DNA of 64,000 nt from Branchipolynoe longqiensis (GCA_030323885.1 CM059189.1:48243015-48307014), one strand, 5' to 3'; shown: positions 54,201 to 64,000, counted from the stretch's first letter. Notes: a model not told the origin generated them from the sequence alone. Translations and numbers: made by a program.

Positions 54201-54562
54201 ATTTCTAATTGTGGTTGATCCGGCGGGGGAAGCCTGAGAGCCACGCCACCAAGCGGCCTCCACACCTACTACTCTACACCCCCCACCCCCTCCTCCTGTG
54301 ACCTGCATTCGAACCCAAGTCTCGGCAGGATTCAGTTTTACCACGCCCACCACCCTCTTGTTTAAGGCCACTTCGTGGGGGCTCGGCTCTCGGGCCTACC
54401 TCGGGTTCCCAGGTTCTCACACTCACACCATCTGTGGGCTTTGAAGAAATCGATTGACATTATATACTGAAAAAAATACTTGTAACCTCTTAAAATTATC
54501 ATGACTAATAAACCCCATGTTTCTACCCACTCACGTCTCAGGCTTCCTCTGTCCGAATCAAT
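54201..54562. other. Unassigned insert bounded by a direct repeat
   Basis: AGGCTTCCTCTGTCCGAATC stands at about 54172-54191 and again at about 54540-54559. The 350 bp between show no gene. Confidence 0.45.
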
Positions 54563-54632
54563 GGGATAGGGCAATGACTGGTTAGCTCAGTGTCAGGATA
54601 ATGTGACTGAGTGGGATATCGGGCCATGGTAT
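54563..54632 (+). mobile_element. SINE-A body scrap
   Basis: GGGATAGGGCAATGACTGGT, TCAGTGTCAGGATAATGTGA and GAGTGGGATATCGGGCCATG. Confidence 0.7.
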
Positions 54633-54726
54633 CTGATATATTCATATAACACTTAACAGTAGATATGCTCCTTCCTTCCCATCCCTATCCTCATCTCCGC
54701 CAATGTGTAGTGTTTTTTAAGAGGAA

Positions 54727-54790
54727 GGTTTGTTTGTTGTTTGTTTGTTGTTTGTTTGTTGTTGTTTTACGTCCTAGCAACATCTAAGAA
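54727..54790 (-). mobile_element. SINE-A tail scrap
   Basis: Reverse complement ends TTAGATGTTGCTAGGACGTA with an extended (AACAAAC)n tail. Confidence 0.7.
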
Positions 54791-55023
54791 GGTAGGCTGG
54801 CGGGTTCGTCGACCTCCTTGGCAGGTAGTTATTTTCTCCGGATGATCAGAGAGAAAAGCAAAGCGTTCGCTTAGCCTTTAATGGTTTCATTCTGAGTACT
54901 TAATTCTGATACTTTGTATTATGTGCAAATATACCACACATAAATGGTTGCCCCATCATGTGGCAGAGTGGGTCTTTAAACGTAACGGGTTCCCCCTAAA
55001 CTGTCACATCACAAAGAGACTAA

Positions 55024-55745
55024 AGCTGCGTTTACACGGGCAAGTTAAAACGCCCCAGCTGGAACCAGTTGCCTAGATCGGTTCACATTTGCCCGTGTAA
55101 ACGCGCCGCTGAGGCGTTTTAGGGCTGAAACGTTTCAGCTGGAACGTTCCGCGTATACCACCTCAGGAGGTGGTCTACAGGAAACGTTTCAGCTGGTTCC
55201 CAGGCGGCGATTGTGTTCAATAGCAGTGCTCGCCGGCAACAGGGGGAGCAGTAGCTAATCGCTGGTGCCCGGCAGTGTTAGGGCCCGATTACGCCAAAAT
55301 CTAGTGAATGCGATCATATTTAACAGAATTACAGACTCAAATAATGAAATTTAATTAAATTAACCTTAAATTCCAAGCGATATTAATGTAGCAGCTACAT
55401 CGACGTCAAATCACCAAGTGTAAATTAAACAAATAGCAGTGCTCGCCAGCAACAGGGGGAGCAGTAGCTAATCGCTGGTGCCCGGCAGTGTTAGGGCCCG
55501 ATTATGCCAAAATCTAGTGAATGCGATCATATTTAACAGAATTACAGACTCAAATAATTAAATTTAATTAAATTAACCTTAAATTCCAAGCGATATTAAC
55601 GTAGCAGCTACATCGGCGTGCTCGCCGCAACGTGCGAAAATCTGCGCATGCGCAGAATACGACACCGTGTAAACGCGCCACGAGAACGTTTCAGGTAGAA
55701 CGCTTTGTCTTGAATCGTTTTACTTTTGGCCGTGTAAACGCAGCT
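55024..55745. mobile_element. MITE-6, Harbinger-type, TAA duplication
   Basis: AGCTGCGTTTACACGG at the left and CCGTGTAAACGCAGCT at the right are perfect 16-bp inverted ends, flanked by TAA at 55021-55023 and 55746-55748. The outer parts repeat GGAACGTTTCAGCTGG and GTTTCAGCTGG words. The core contains a 183-bp direct duplication (about 55220-55402 and 55434-55617). 722 bp, noncoding. Confidence 0.88.
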
Positions 55746-56055
55746 TAATAGTAGGTACCGATAGCACCATGAACAAATCCAGGAATGGTGCTTTTTTCCA
55801 TCACTATTCATATGCTGATAACTATTTCTCTATGTATTTGATTTAGAAGATCAATATATGCTCTATATGATGGTGTTGTTGGATTGAATATATAGTGAGT
55901 TTCAATTTACGTAAAATCCATTTGTATTACGACAGTATTTAGTCAATATTCCATCATCATATGATCTGTTTCTCCTCAGAGAAACCATTACTTATCATAT
56001 TCTAGAGTCGTTATCTCTCAATTAAAGAATCCACAATGAATGCCCGATAACGATA
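55746..56055. other. Nothing recognised
   Basis: AT-rich intron sequence. Confidence 0.4.
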
Positions 56056-56140
56056 GTAGTTGTTTGGGGGAGTTTTCAGTCGTGTTGGAGAACTGAAGGC
56101 TGCAAATCTGCAGCACTGTATGGGCATCTCCAAAAGGGTT
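56056..56140. mobile_element. SINE-C fragment
   Basis: GGGGGAGTTTTCAGTCGTGT to GCTGCAAATCTGCAGCACTG is the reverse complement of 8440-8530. Confidence 0.55.
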
Positions 56141-56335
56141 CTGAGATAAATATATTAGGTTGATCGTTATATAAAAGATCCCTTGCTGCTTATCGGAAAG
56201 AGTAGCCTATGTGGTGGCAGTGGCCGGGTTTCCTCCAAAGAAATACGTCAGAATGACCATATGTTTGATGTCAAATAGCCAATGATATGAAAATCAATGT
56301 GCTCTAGAGGTGTCGTTAAATAAAACAAGCTTTAT
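56141..56335 (+). mobile_element. SINE-D (mollusc-type tail) in a MITE-R2 scrap
   Basis: After a MITE-R2 scrap (TCTGAGATAAATATATTAGG), 56170-56335 reads AAAAGATCCCTTGCTGCTTA, GCGGGTTTCCTC-like sequence, TGTTTGATGTCAAATAGCCA, CAATGTGCTCTAGAGGTGTC, GTTAAATAAAACAAGCTTTA. I recognise this as a widespread invertebrate SINE 3' region, common in molluscs. It ends about 15 bp before the GPCR splice acceptor. Confidence 0.7.
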
Positions 56336-56351
56336 TTTACTTTCCAACCAG

Positions 56352-57075
56352 ATACATCGCCATCTGCTACCCGTTGCAAGCCCGGATATTAATCACCCGA
56401 CGCAGATCCTATCTGGCCGGCGCCGCCATCTTTGTTCTCGCTGTCGTCTGCAACCTGCCGCGCTTCTGGAAAGAAACCATCGACACGATGGCGTGCGTGG
56501 GTGACTGGAGCGTGTACCTGCGATGGAAGGGAGTCTTCCACGGCCGACCTGTCCTCTTTCTCGCTTACTGTTCCGCTTACTTTCTCGTCGGCACAGTCAT
56601 CCCTTTCTCGGCGCTGGTCTTCTGTAACGCCCGTCTCATCAGCGCGCTGCGCAGATCGCTTCAGCACGAGCGCGATCTCGGTCAGAACGTGCGCTGCATG
56701 GACGAGAGCGGCATCTGGCGGATTACGCTCACACTAGTACTAATCGTCGCCATGTACATGGTGCTCGTGGTGCCCGTGGAGGTGAGCATCTTCGTCCGCC
56801 ACGTTGCGGTGCAGTCGCCGTCGATTACCACGTCGTACAACCTCGTTCTCGCCGTGCTCAACGTGATGCAGGCGTGCAACTTCGCGTTCCACTTCGTTCT
56901 CTACTGCATCGTCAACGTTCACTTCAGACAAACAGTGAAGCATGTGTTCAAATGCACGAAGCTCTCAGGTAAAACTGCCACGTCGTTAAGGGTGGGTGAG
57001 GGTGGTGGTGAGGCGGCGTCTGTGCCCGCACATCATGCGCGCGCATCGAGCAGTTCCGGTATGGTACACGTTTGA
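56352..57075 (+). CDS. Peptide GPCR, last exon (TM4-TM7, tail)
   Basis: Begins with A completing the arginine codon, then YIAICYPLQ, the usual continuation of the DRY motif. With the previous exon the partial protein is 313 residues. TM4 is about residues 92-112 (LAGAAIFVLAVVCNLPRF), the second loop has one cysteine (C121), TM5 about 140-165 with P157 and CNARLISALRRS behind it, TM6 about 196-220 (LIVAMYMVLVVPVEVSIF, proline kept, CWxP motif absent), TM7 about 235-259 (NVMQACNFAFHFVLYCIVNV, NPxxY replaced). The tail ends at TGA 57073-57075. A good donor word (CAG/GTAAAA, 56966-56972) offers an alternative exon end. The receptor should sit in the plasma membrane and bind a neuropeptide; the ligand is unknown. 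Confidence 0.9.
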
Positions 57076-57175
57076 AGCGCCGTATAATAGACGAGTTCGT
57101 AATTCCAGCCGCGTGGTGCATTGTGGGATGCGCCAAAGCAAAACAAACCTACCCGAAGCACACAGTTCCTGTTGA

Positions 57176-57661
57176 TACCCCAGTCACACGAGGCCTGCGT
57201 TCGCCTACGATCGATTCGCGATGTCAAAACGTCCTCATTGCGCCCTCCTTAGGCCCTTCTTAAGTGCTGGCGCCGTGAGGACGCCAACCTCCCAGCGTCC
57301 ATTTCGGAAATTTTGGATGCAAGGAGGTTGCTGCTGCTGCACGTGCAACCTCCTTACGCCCTGTTCCGGCGGCGCCATTCAAAATGGTTGGCGCCCTGGC
57401 GCCGCCCTGGTGCCACCCTGGTGCCGCCCTGGCGCTGCCCTGGCGCAGCCCTGGCGCCGATCTGGGTTGGTGCTAACACATGCGATGCTGCAGTCACCAT
57501 GTGGTCGGCCCCAACCTGGCGCCGACATGGCGCCGACATGGCGCCGACATGGTGCATACAACATATTTGAATCAGTGTATCGAATGGCAGGCTGGGTGGT
57601 TGGCGTCCTTTTGGGCATAGGGAGGTTGGCGGCGAACGCTGGCTCTCGTGTGACTGGGGTA
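57176..57661. mobile_element. MITE-7, TGGCGCCGCC-rich
   Basis: TACCCCAGTCACACGAGGCC at the left, inverted GGCTCTCGTGTGACTGGGGT A at the right. The flanking triplets are TGA and TAA, a 3-bp duplication with one change. The middle iterates GGTGCCGCCCTGGCGC and GGCGCCGACAT. It lies 100 bp behind the GPCR stop, so it may be within the 3' UTR. Confidence 0.8.
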
Positions 57662-58444
57662 TAAAGCAGTGAGTGCAGCCATGGAAATTGCAAGCTTGTT
57701 ACAAAACATTTTAGCTACAATTTGAAATATCGAACACCAAATTAAATAGATATCATAGATTAAGATTTGAATATTTTGTCTACCACTGTACACAATATTC
57801 ATCAGCACGTTTTACACTATCACCATTTAGATCTAAACAAATCTAAATTTAAAACTGTCTATAGCCAAAGGCAGTTTCCCGTGGTGTTTGAAAACCATGG
57901 AATTAAACAAATATATATGATTGTTCATGACTTGAAATCGTGGAATTTTAACTATTATCGCATTTCTCTAGATTAAAAAATAGATCTAGATTACACCTTT
58001 AACAGAGAACACGTGCCATCAACTGAGACTCTGTGTGCTAATCAGGGTTGATGTATTAATAAAGTAAGTGAGGTGACTGACAATTGTGTGTGGAATTGGA
58101 TGTTTGTTAGCTCAAAGGGCTTATTTATGGATAACTATGTATAAAATATATTCATTGCCTTATTATGTTGCCTGAGTGGATCCACGTTTATGCAAAATTG
58201 CTTGATTTGATTGAAAACAATAAAAATACAGGAGCTTTGTCCTGTGCGTATCGGCAAAACGAATGGACATGTAACTTTGTTTTGCATTGAACCCCGTTTT
58301 TAGAGCATGTACAGTTGGATTTACGAACTCGTCTATAAACAATCAACTGGTTATAGGATTCCCACCATGCAGTCCTAACATCGGTTTAGTTTCACATAAC
58401 TTGATTATTGTCCACGGTATTTTAATAGAACCAGCTCTCACTTG
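57662..58444. other. AT-rich stretch after the GPCR
   Basis: No gene. AATAAA at 58058-58063 is a possible poly(A) signal, unproven. Confidence 0.35.
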
Positions 58445-58810
58445 ATTAAAAAAATTATAGCTGGGTAGTCTGATGAAAACATCAAATTTTCAAAACCAAG
58501 ACTTTTATCTATATTTGATTGTACATATTTTACTTAGGTACGGGTGCACTTATTAAGCATTTGTCGCCACTTGGAAGGAAATACTGAGCCAATTTAATCA
58601 AATGTGTTACTGTAGAGCCCTATGGTGTAAGAGTTTTGATGTGCTTTCCAAAATTAATGTTGCATGTCTACACTTCAAATATCTGAAAAGGTAGCCATTA
58701 AAAATAAAGGTTACTTCAAAATAAAGTAAGGTAGATTATAACGAGCAACCTGATGTAATTTATCCCATAAAATGTCAGAACTTCAAACTCATCAGAGCAT
58801 GCAACTTTAA
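58445..58810. mobile_element. MITE-R2 copy 9
   Basis: A diverged left end (GCTGGGTAGTCTGATGAAAA) and right end CATCAGAGCATGCAACTTTA. Confidence 0.75.
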
Positions 58811-58889
58811 ACAATGGGGGACCTCCGACTTTTTAGTTCAAATTCCTGCCGTTCGCATCGCCACTGAACCAGTGGGCCTATTCGGCACA

Positions 58890-59560
58890 CTGTCACACTG
58901 CAAACCCAATGGCTATGAGCAATCTTCATACAGAAAAAGTCAAATATCTCTAAAACCACAACACCTACAGACAAACCGCTTGGAATACATATAGAAAACA
59001 TACAAGGAATAGATTATATTAAATTTATAAGGTTAGGGTTCTGTATTTCTATTAATTTTGAATGAAATAGACGTTTTTCACTGCGCGTACCGACAAACTC
59101 AATGCATTGTCAATGGCAGTGAGCAATCTTCATACAGAAAAAGTTTAATATCTCTAAAACCACACCACCTAGAAGCAACCCGCTTGGTATACATATAGAA
59201 AACATACAACGAATAGAATATATTAAATTTATAAGGTTAGGGTTCTGTATTTCTATTAATTTTGAATGAAATAGACGTTTTTCACTGCGCGTACCGACAA
59301 ACTCAATGCATTGTCAATGGCAGTGAGCAATCTTCATACAGAAAAAGTTTAATATCTCTAAAACCACACCACCTAGAAGCAACCCGCTTGGTATACATAT
59401 AGAAAACATACAACGAATAGATTATATTAAATTTATAAGGTTAGAGTTCTGCATTTCTATTAATTTTGAATAAAAATTGACCTTTTGCACTGCGCGTACC
59501 GGCGAACTCAGTGCATTGTCAATGGCCGTTTAGGACCACTGGTACCGATGCGCCATCTAG
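58890..59560. repeat. 204-bp tandem repeat, about 3 copies
   Basis: ATACATATAGAAAACATAC starts at 58985, 59189 and 59393, exactly 204 apart. The unit includes CACTGCGCGTACCGACAAAC and GCAATCTTCATACAGAAAAA. Confidence 0.92.
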
Positions 59561-60249
59561 TGTCAACAAATGAACTACCCCGGATGTCCCCCATTGGTTA
59601 GGCGCACAACTTCAGTCATGGGTACACCTGATACCAGGCTTCACGAGAAGTGTGATTTTACAAGCACACTTTTACTCACACATTTTCTGATGATATACAT
59701 GTAAAGACAATGTGTCTGAGTAGCAAGCGAAGGCAAATTTGGCAGTTTGGCCTTGTAATAGGCAAAATAGATAGGGGGGGGGGGGAAATGGCATCCATTT
59801 TGTTACAAGTCTTCTGCTCATAACGGTGTCCTTTTTCCATATTTCTCTTTTAATGTCAAGTTTAGAAACAGATGGAATGCTTTTATTAATTTAACACATA
59901 AATCCACTGTTTATTTCATATCACAATCCATTTTGATTGAAAAAGCAAAAGGATTTAGTTTTGTATGGAATTTTAGGACACATTACGAGCAAAAGATTTT
60001 GCCCATTGAGTTTAATGGCTATTCATATTCAACTTAAGAAAGTCTTTGCTCTATAAAGTGAATTATCATTTGAAAAAGATTCTAATGAACACAACCAATG
60101 TAATTAAAATACAATTGTGACAATTTATATTTTTGACCTGTAGGTAACACTTTGTGTACCCCTGATTGAAGCCATGCACTTAGACATGAGCCTTCAGGTT
60201 GTGGTGACCACTTGGCAATACAAAGCGATGAAGACCTCCTGACAAAGGC
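59561..60249. other. AT-rich, no gene seen
   Basis: Contains a 13-base G run near 59776. Frames are short. Confidence 0.4.
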
Positions 60250-60656
60250 TTATAGGTCATCATCATCATGCTGTCGGTCGCGATGCGACAAAGACTGCTT
60301 TCATTACTTGACTGCCGCTCTCCATTTAGCTCTCTGCTGTGAGAGTTGTGTCCATGAGTCGGTCTTAATGTCTCTCAGCTTCAGGTTTCTCTTGATGGTA
60401 TCTTTGAACCGGAGACGGGGGCGCCCTCTCTTTCTGTAGCCAAAAGACAGTTGAGAATAGAGGATCTGCTTTGGTAGCCTGTCTGATGACATCCTCATGA
60501 GGTGTCCAGTCCACCGGAGATTCTTTTTGATCAGAAGATCTTCCATAGAGGGCAGCCCCATCCGTTCGAGTATTTCCTTATTCGTCACTTTGTCCTTCCA
60601 GGTTAGCCTCATGATTGAACGCAGATGTCGCATCATGAAGGCATGCAGCTATTTTA
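60250..60656 (-). pseudogene. LINE-A, 3' 400 bp
   Basis: (ATC)n-bordered 3' end, then the C-terminal domain in one open frame from 60636 to 60304: MRHLRSIMRLTWKDKVTNKE, LPSMEDLLIKKNLRWTGHL and YRKRGRPRLRFKDTIKR. The least damaged copy of this region; 5'-truncated at CATGCAGCT. Confidence 0.88.
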
Positions 60657-60669
60657 ATAGGTATAGCCT

Positions 60670-61024
60670 ATTAAAATGGCATAGTCCGATGATTTAGAGT
60701 TTCTGTCATTTTCTGAGATAAATATATTAGGTTGATCGTTATAATCTACCTTTCTTTAGTTTCAAGTAATTTTTACTTTAAATGGTTACCTTTTGAACTA
60801 TTTGAAGTGCAAATATGCCAAATTAATTTAGGCAAGCGCGGCAAAATTCTGACACCACAGGATTCTGCAGTAACAGATTCTATTAAATTGCCTCAGTAAT
60901 TCCCTTCTATGTGGCAACAAATATTCCAAGTGTACCAATATCTAAGTTAGATATGTAGAATTAAATCTAGATAATTGTTTCGGTTTAGAAAATGTAATGT
61001 TTTCATCGGACTCTGCAGCTTTAA
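60670..61024. mobile_element. MITE-R2 copy 10, complete
   Basis: TTAAAATGGCATAGTCCGAT to CATCGGACTCTGCAGCTTTA, 355 bp. TTAA lies at both ends, so the target duplication could be TTAA or TA. Confidence 0.87.
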
Positions 61025-61576
61025 ATGAGCAGCGGATAAGTAACTCTTCACCTGACAGACTTACCACACTGATTTAGTTATGCTGCTTGTCATGTAGATC
61101 TATTTCCCCGTGTCAAGTTGCGGGCTCCATACTACATACGGACTAACTTGGTCGGAAGCACTTTGACCTTAGCATTTCAAACGACAAGACGTATATATCC
61201 TACAGCAGTCTAAATTTGACACCCCACCAACTCCAGCTGCTTAAAGACTATCTTAATAAGCTTATGTATATTGGAGCCTCGCACTCATTGAACCATCGTG
61301 ACTCTTGTAACGTAAAGAAGAAAAATAAGGTTATCACTCCATGTAATTGTGAGTCTCGTTTCGTTTAATTATGCTTCTGAATATGTCCCATCTTTGACAT
61401 CTTGGTCACCCTGCATATATTTGGGCTTGATCATCGTGTATAAATTTGGCCTTGCTCACGCTGTATAAATGTGGACTTACAGCACATGTGGACCCTGAAT
61501 CTAAAGTATGAAGAAGATTGTGTGCAGTTAAAAACTAAATGATGTAAAAATAAACATGCATAGATGTTGCCATGAC
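61025..61576. other. Nothing recognised
   Basis: Unique-looking AT-rich sequence. Confidence 0.4.
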
Positions 61577-61580
61577 ATAC

Positions 61581-62085
61581 TGTAAAGTTTTCCGATATTA
61601 TGGCATATGAGGATATATGAACTCTACTATAATAAATTGCAACTTGTCTATTTAATGGTAAATGGTGATATATAAAAGCCAAAGGCATATGAGGGATATG
61701 TGGAGTTGGTAAACTATTACTCATTAAGTATAGAAATTGTATAGTAAAATAGTATAGAGGAGAAGTGTCACTTCTTAGATAGTCTTTGGAGGAGTCACCT
61801 CACATACCCCCTCCCCTCAGGTGATATTTATGGATCACTGGCCACCACAAGGCACTGTAGCCAGCCAGGCCTTGGATACAACAGATTAAACCCTGATTGG
61901 TGGATCAACCCATGTGATAACCACCATCTTGGATTCTAAAAAGCTATATATATAATAAACTAAGCAAGCTCCTTCTGGTTCCTTCTGCCCACTCTATCTC
62001 TTGCCTTCCTTCTCTATACTTGCCTGTAGTGATTTCCTATTTAACCTGCCTACACAACCACAGCTGCCAGCCGTCGCACTTTACA
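61581..62085 (+). mobile_element. Solo LTR with ATAC duplication
   Basis: TGTAAAGTTTTCCGATATTA to CCGTCGCACTTTACA, 505 bp, flanked by ATAC at 61577-61580 and 62086-62089. It contains CTATATATATAATAAAC (TATA and AATAAA words). Same family as 16625-17181. The strand is inferred from AATAAA. Confidence 0.85.
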
Positions 62086-62089
62086 ATAC

Positions 62090-62595
62090 GTATTATAGTA
62101 GTGCATGACTTCAAAGGATAGATCTGCAGCTAGACCAATGGTGTCTGTACATAGCAAATGTTATGCGATCTGATGGACAGCCAAATGAGATCAATTCAGT
62201 TTGTACATTGCAAAATTGTTCGCTCACATCTGGGGTTCGTCGGTCACATGAGACAGAAAGCAGGTACGACTGTAGGTCGATGTCTTTACCTATCCAATGT
62301 TGGTGGCGTCGAAATAATGGCTTTAACATGTCTATTATTTAAAGAAATTGTTTATTATAGAGACCTAGCATTTATTATAGAAACATTAATACATGTTAGT
62401 ATGCTCAACTTGTACGACCACATACGATATCTGTCAGAAGAATAACGCCACTTTGATTATTGCTGCTCTCTTCACAGATACATTCTGTTTAAATATAACA
62501 AGGTTTATACTGTATTGGCATGTGGTGTGTGTGCCTATTGATTGTTAGTCACGACTGTACGTAGTCAACTGGTTAATGCAGCAGGTGATTGCTTA
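62090..62595. other. Nothing recognised
   Basis: Short frames only. TTA precedes the MITE that begins at 62596. Confidence 0.4.
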
Positions 62596-63830
62596 TACCC
62601 CAGTCACACTACGCATGCAATCGCTTGCAACCACCTTGCGACCACCAAAATGGGAAAGTCACAAGGTGACCTCTGGGTGACCATTTTGGTTGCAAGGTGG
62701 TTGAAGCTGCTGCTCCAAAAACCTGCTTGCGACCAAAACCATTTTCAGTGCTTGTGAGTGGTCGCCGAGTGGTCGCTAAGTGGTCGCTGAATAGTCGTGA
62801 GTGGTCGCTAAGTGGGTGGCGAGTGGTCGCTAAGTGGTCGCCGAGTGGTCGCTGAGCGGTTGCTGAATAGTGGTGAGTGGTCACTCAGTGGTCGGCGAGT
62901 GGTCGCTAAGTGGTCGCTGAATAGTCATGAGTGGTCACTAAGTGGTCGGCGAGTGGTCGCTAAGTGGTCGGCGAGTGGTCGCTAAGTGGTCGACGAGTGG
63001 TCGCTGAGTGATCGGCAAGTAGTCGCTGAGTGGTCACTAAGTGGTCGCTGAGTGGTCTGTGAGTGGTCATTGAATGGTCGCTGAGTGGTGGGCGAGTGGT
63101 CGCTAAGTGGTTGCTAAATGGTCGGCGAGTGGTTGCTGAGTGATCGGCGAGTGGTCGGCCACCAGTATCAATTTTTAAGTCATTGGTTTGACTCGACCGG
63201 GGTTCGAACTCACGACCCCACGATCTACCAGCACGAGAGACGGATTACGGCATACCCCAATCATACTATGCCTGCGTTTGCATGCTATTATTTCGCGACC
63301 ACCACACGACCACGATACGACCACCATATGACCAGTCGGCGAGTCGCTAAGTGGTTTCTAAACGGTCGGCGAGTGATCGGCGAGTGATTGGCGAGTTGTC
63401 GGCCACCAATCGCCGACCAGTCGCACGCTCAGTGGGGGTATGTTGGTTGCCGAGCGCTCACTCAATAACGTCATACCCTAGTCACACTATGCCTGCGTTT
63501 GGATGCGATCATTTCGCAACCACCATACGACCACAATACGACCACCATACGACCATTTCGGGTAATTTTGGTCGTAATGCCCCCGTCACACTGCGGCCGA
63601 CGTTCGCTTCCGACCACCTTACGACCAAAAGGGTGGTGACTTCCTTATGACCGACTCGCTACATTGAATCAGTGACGTGGTCGGCGAGTGGTCGGCGAGT
63701 GGTCGGCGAGCGCATCGGCGAGTGCGTCGGCGACCGCTGAAGCCCATTCACACTACGGCCAGCGTTCACTTGCGACGACCTTACGACCAAAAGGGCGGGG
63801 ACCTCCTTCCGACCGACTCACTACATTGAA
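62596..63830. mobile_element. MITE-8 cluster, GTGGTCGC-rich
   Basis: Several left termini in one direction: TACCCCAGTCACACTACG (62596, preceded by TTA), TACCCCAATCATACTATG (63253), TACCCTAGTCACACTATG (63474), TGCCCCCGTCACACTGCG (63578, preceded by TAA) and GCCCATTCACACTACGG (63742). Between 62750 and 63160 GTGGTCGCTAA and GAGTGGTCGGC are iterated about 35 times. Right ends are not clear (a possible one is CTCAGTGGGGGTA at 63429), so these are probably nested or deleted copies. Confidence 0.6.
63163..63246 (-). mobile_element. SINE-A head fragment in MITE-8
   Basis: The minus strand reads GTCTCTCGTGCTGGTAGATC, GAACCCCGGTCGAGTC and AATGACTTAAAAATTGATAC. Confidence 0.75.
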
Positions 63831-64000
63831 TCAAAGATTGATTGATTGATTGATGGTTGGTTTACGCCATGTCGGCAGCATAGCCCATATTCACGGCAAG
63901 AAATGTTTGTTTTTTGTTCAAACCATTGCTTTTACATGTAAAAGCAGACAATCGATAGACTACATCACAGTTCCAGCGGCGCGGTGCATTGTGGGATGCG
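63831..64000. other. (TGAT)n and window end
   Basis: TGATTGATTGATTGATGG at 63839, then a SINE-tail-like GGTTTACGCCATGTCGGCAG. The last 30 bases match 57103-57132 near the GPCR stop. Confidence 0.4.

Larger units (their letters stand above)
52807..56351 (+). other. GPCR intron, 3545 bp, repeat-filled
   Basis: GT at 52807 and AG at 56350-56351; splicing joins AG to A and keeps the frame. It holds MITE-R2 copies, an LTR with gag start, SINE scraps, MITE-6 and SINE-D. A perfect 13-bp-arm hairpin of SINE-A sequence is at 53158-53188. T-rich runs at 52840-52960 and 53280-53350 are unassigned. Confidence 0.85.

Overview
This window is eukaryotic nuclear DNA from an animal, most likely a marine invertebrate. 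The signs are a spliced G-protein-coupled receptor gene, tRNA-derived SINEs, non-LTR retrotransposons, Ty3/Gypsy and tyrosine-recombinase (DIRS-like) retrotransposons, terminal-inverted-repeat MITEs, TTAGGG-type repeats and a scaffolding gap of N. I cannot fix the phylum. The mix of DIRS-like elements, a mollusc-type SINE tail and very abundant minisatellites would suit a lophotrochozoan or an invertebrate deuterostome. There are no operons, ribosome binding sites or CRISPR arrays.

The only host gene I can support is a rhodopsin-family peptide GPCR near 52.6-57.1 kb on the + strand (two exons, about 3.5 kb intron, first exon(s) not found). Almost everything else is repeats.

Layout. 0-9.7 kb: SINE-A copies, three TIR MITEs, TATC microsatellites, four copies of a second MITE (MITE-R2). 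9.2-12.5 kb: pyrimidine and purine tracts, a MITE, a TG/CA microsatellite broken by 499 N. 13.1-15.7 kb: 46-bp minisatellite, then a minus-strand non-LTR element (LINE-A). 15.7-23.6 kb: a decayed minus-strand DIRS-like retrotransposon (DIRS-A) opened up by a solo LTR, a GC-rich plus-strand DIRS-like element (DIRS-B), an unknown repeat (R1) and three tandem arrays that lie on its own RT and RNase H motifs. 23.65-25.06 kb: 5' part of a Ty3/Gypsy element. 26.1-28.05 kb: 78-bp satellite. 28.85-31.04 kb: 84-bp array split by R1. 31.56-35.67 kb: 66-bp array split by LINE-A. 35.89-41.56 kb: CAG/CACA array split by LINE-A, which is itself split by LINE-B (36.3-40.06 kb). LINE-B carries a NADAR domain and an SGNH esterase domain. 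42.3-43.2 kb: 41-bp array split by a SINE. 43.2-48.7 kb: decayed Gypsy-2. 49.2-51.0 kb: tyrosine recombinase fragment and 40-bp array. 51.2-52.2 kb: two MITEs. 52.6-57.1 kb: GPCR gene with a repeat-filled intron. 57.2-64 kb: MITEs, a 204-bp tandem repeat, LINE-A, a solo LTR and a GTGGTCGC-rich MITE cluster.

The retroelement proteins are nearly all broken by stops, frameshifts or deletions, so the window is mostly a graveyard whose nesting gives a relative insertion history. The most unusual things are LINE-B (NADAR plus SGNH in one retrotransposon), tandem expansion of catalytic motifs inside DIRS-A, including telomere-type repeats spliced into the YLDD motif, and a group of MITEs whose interiors look built from iterated versions of their own terminal words.
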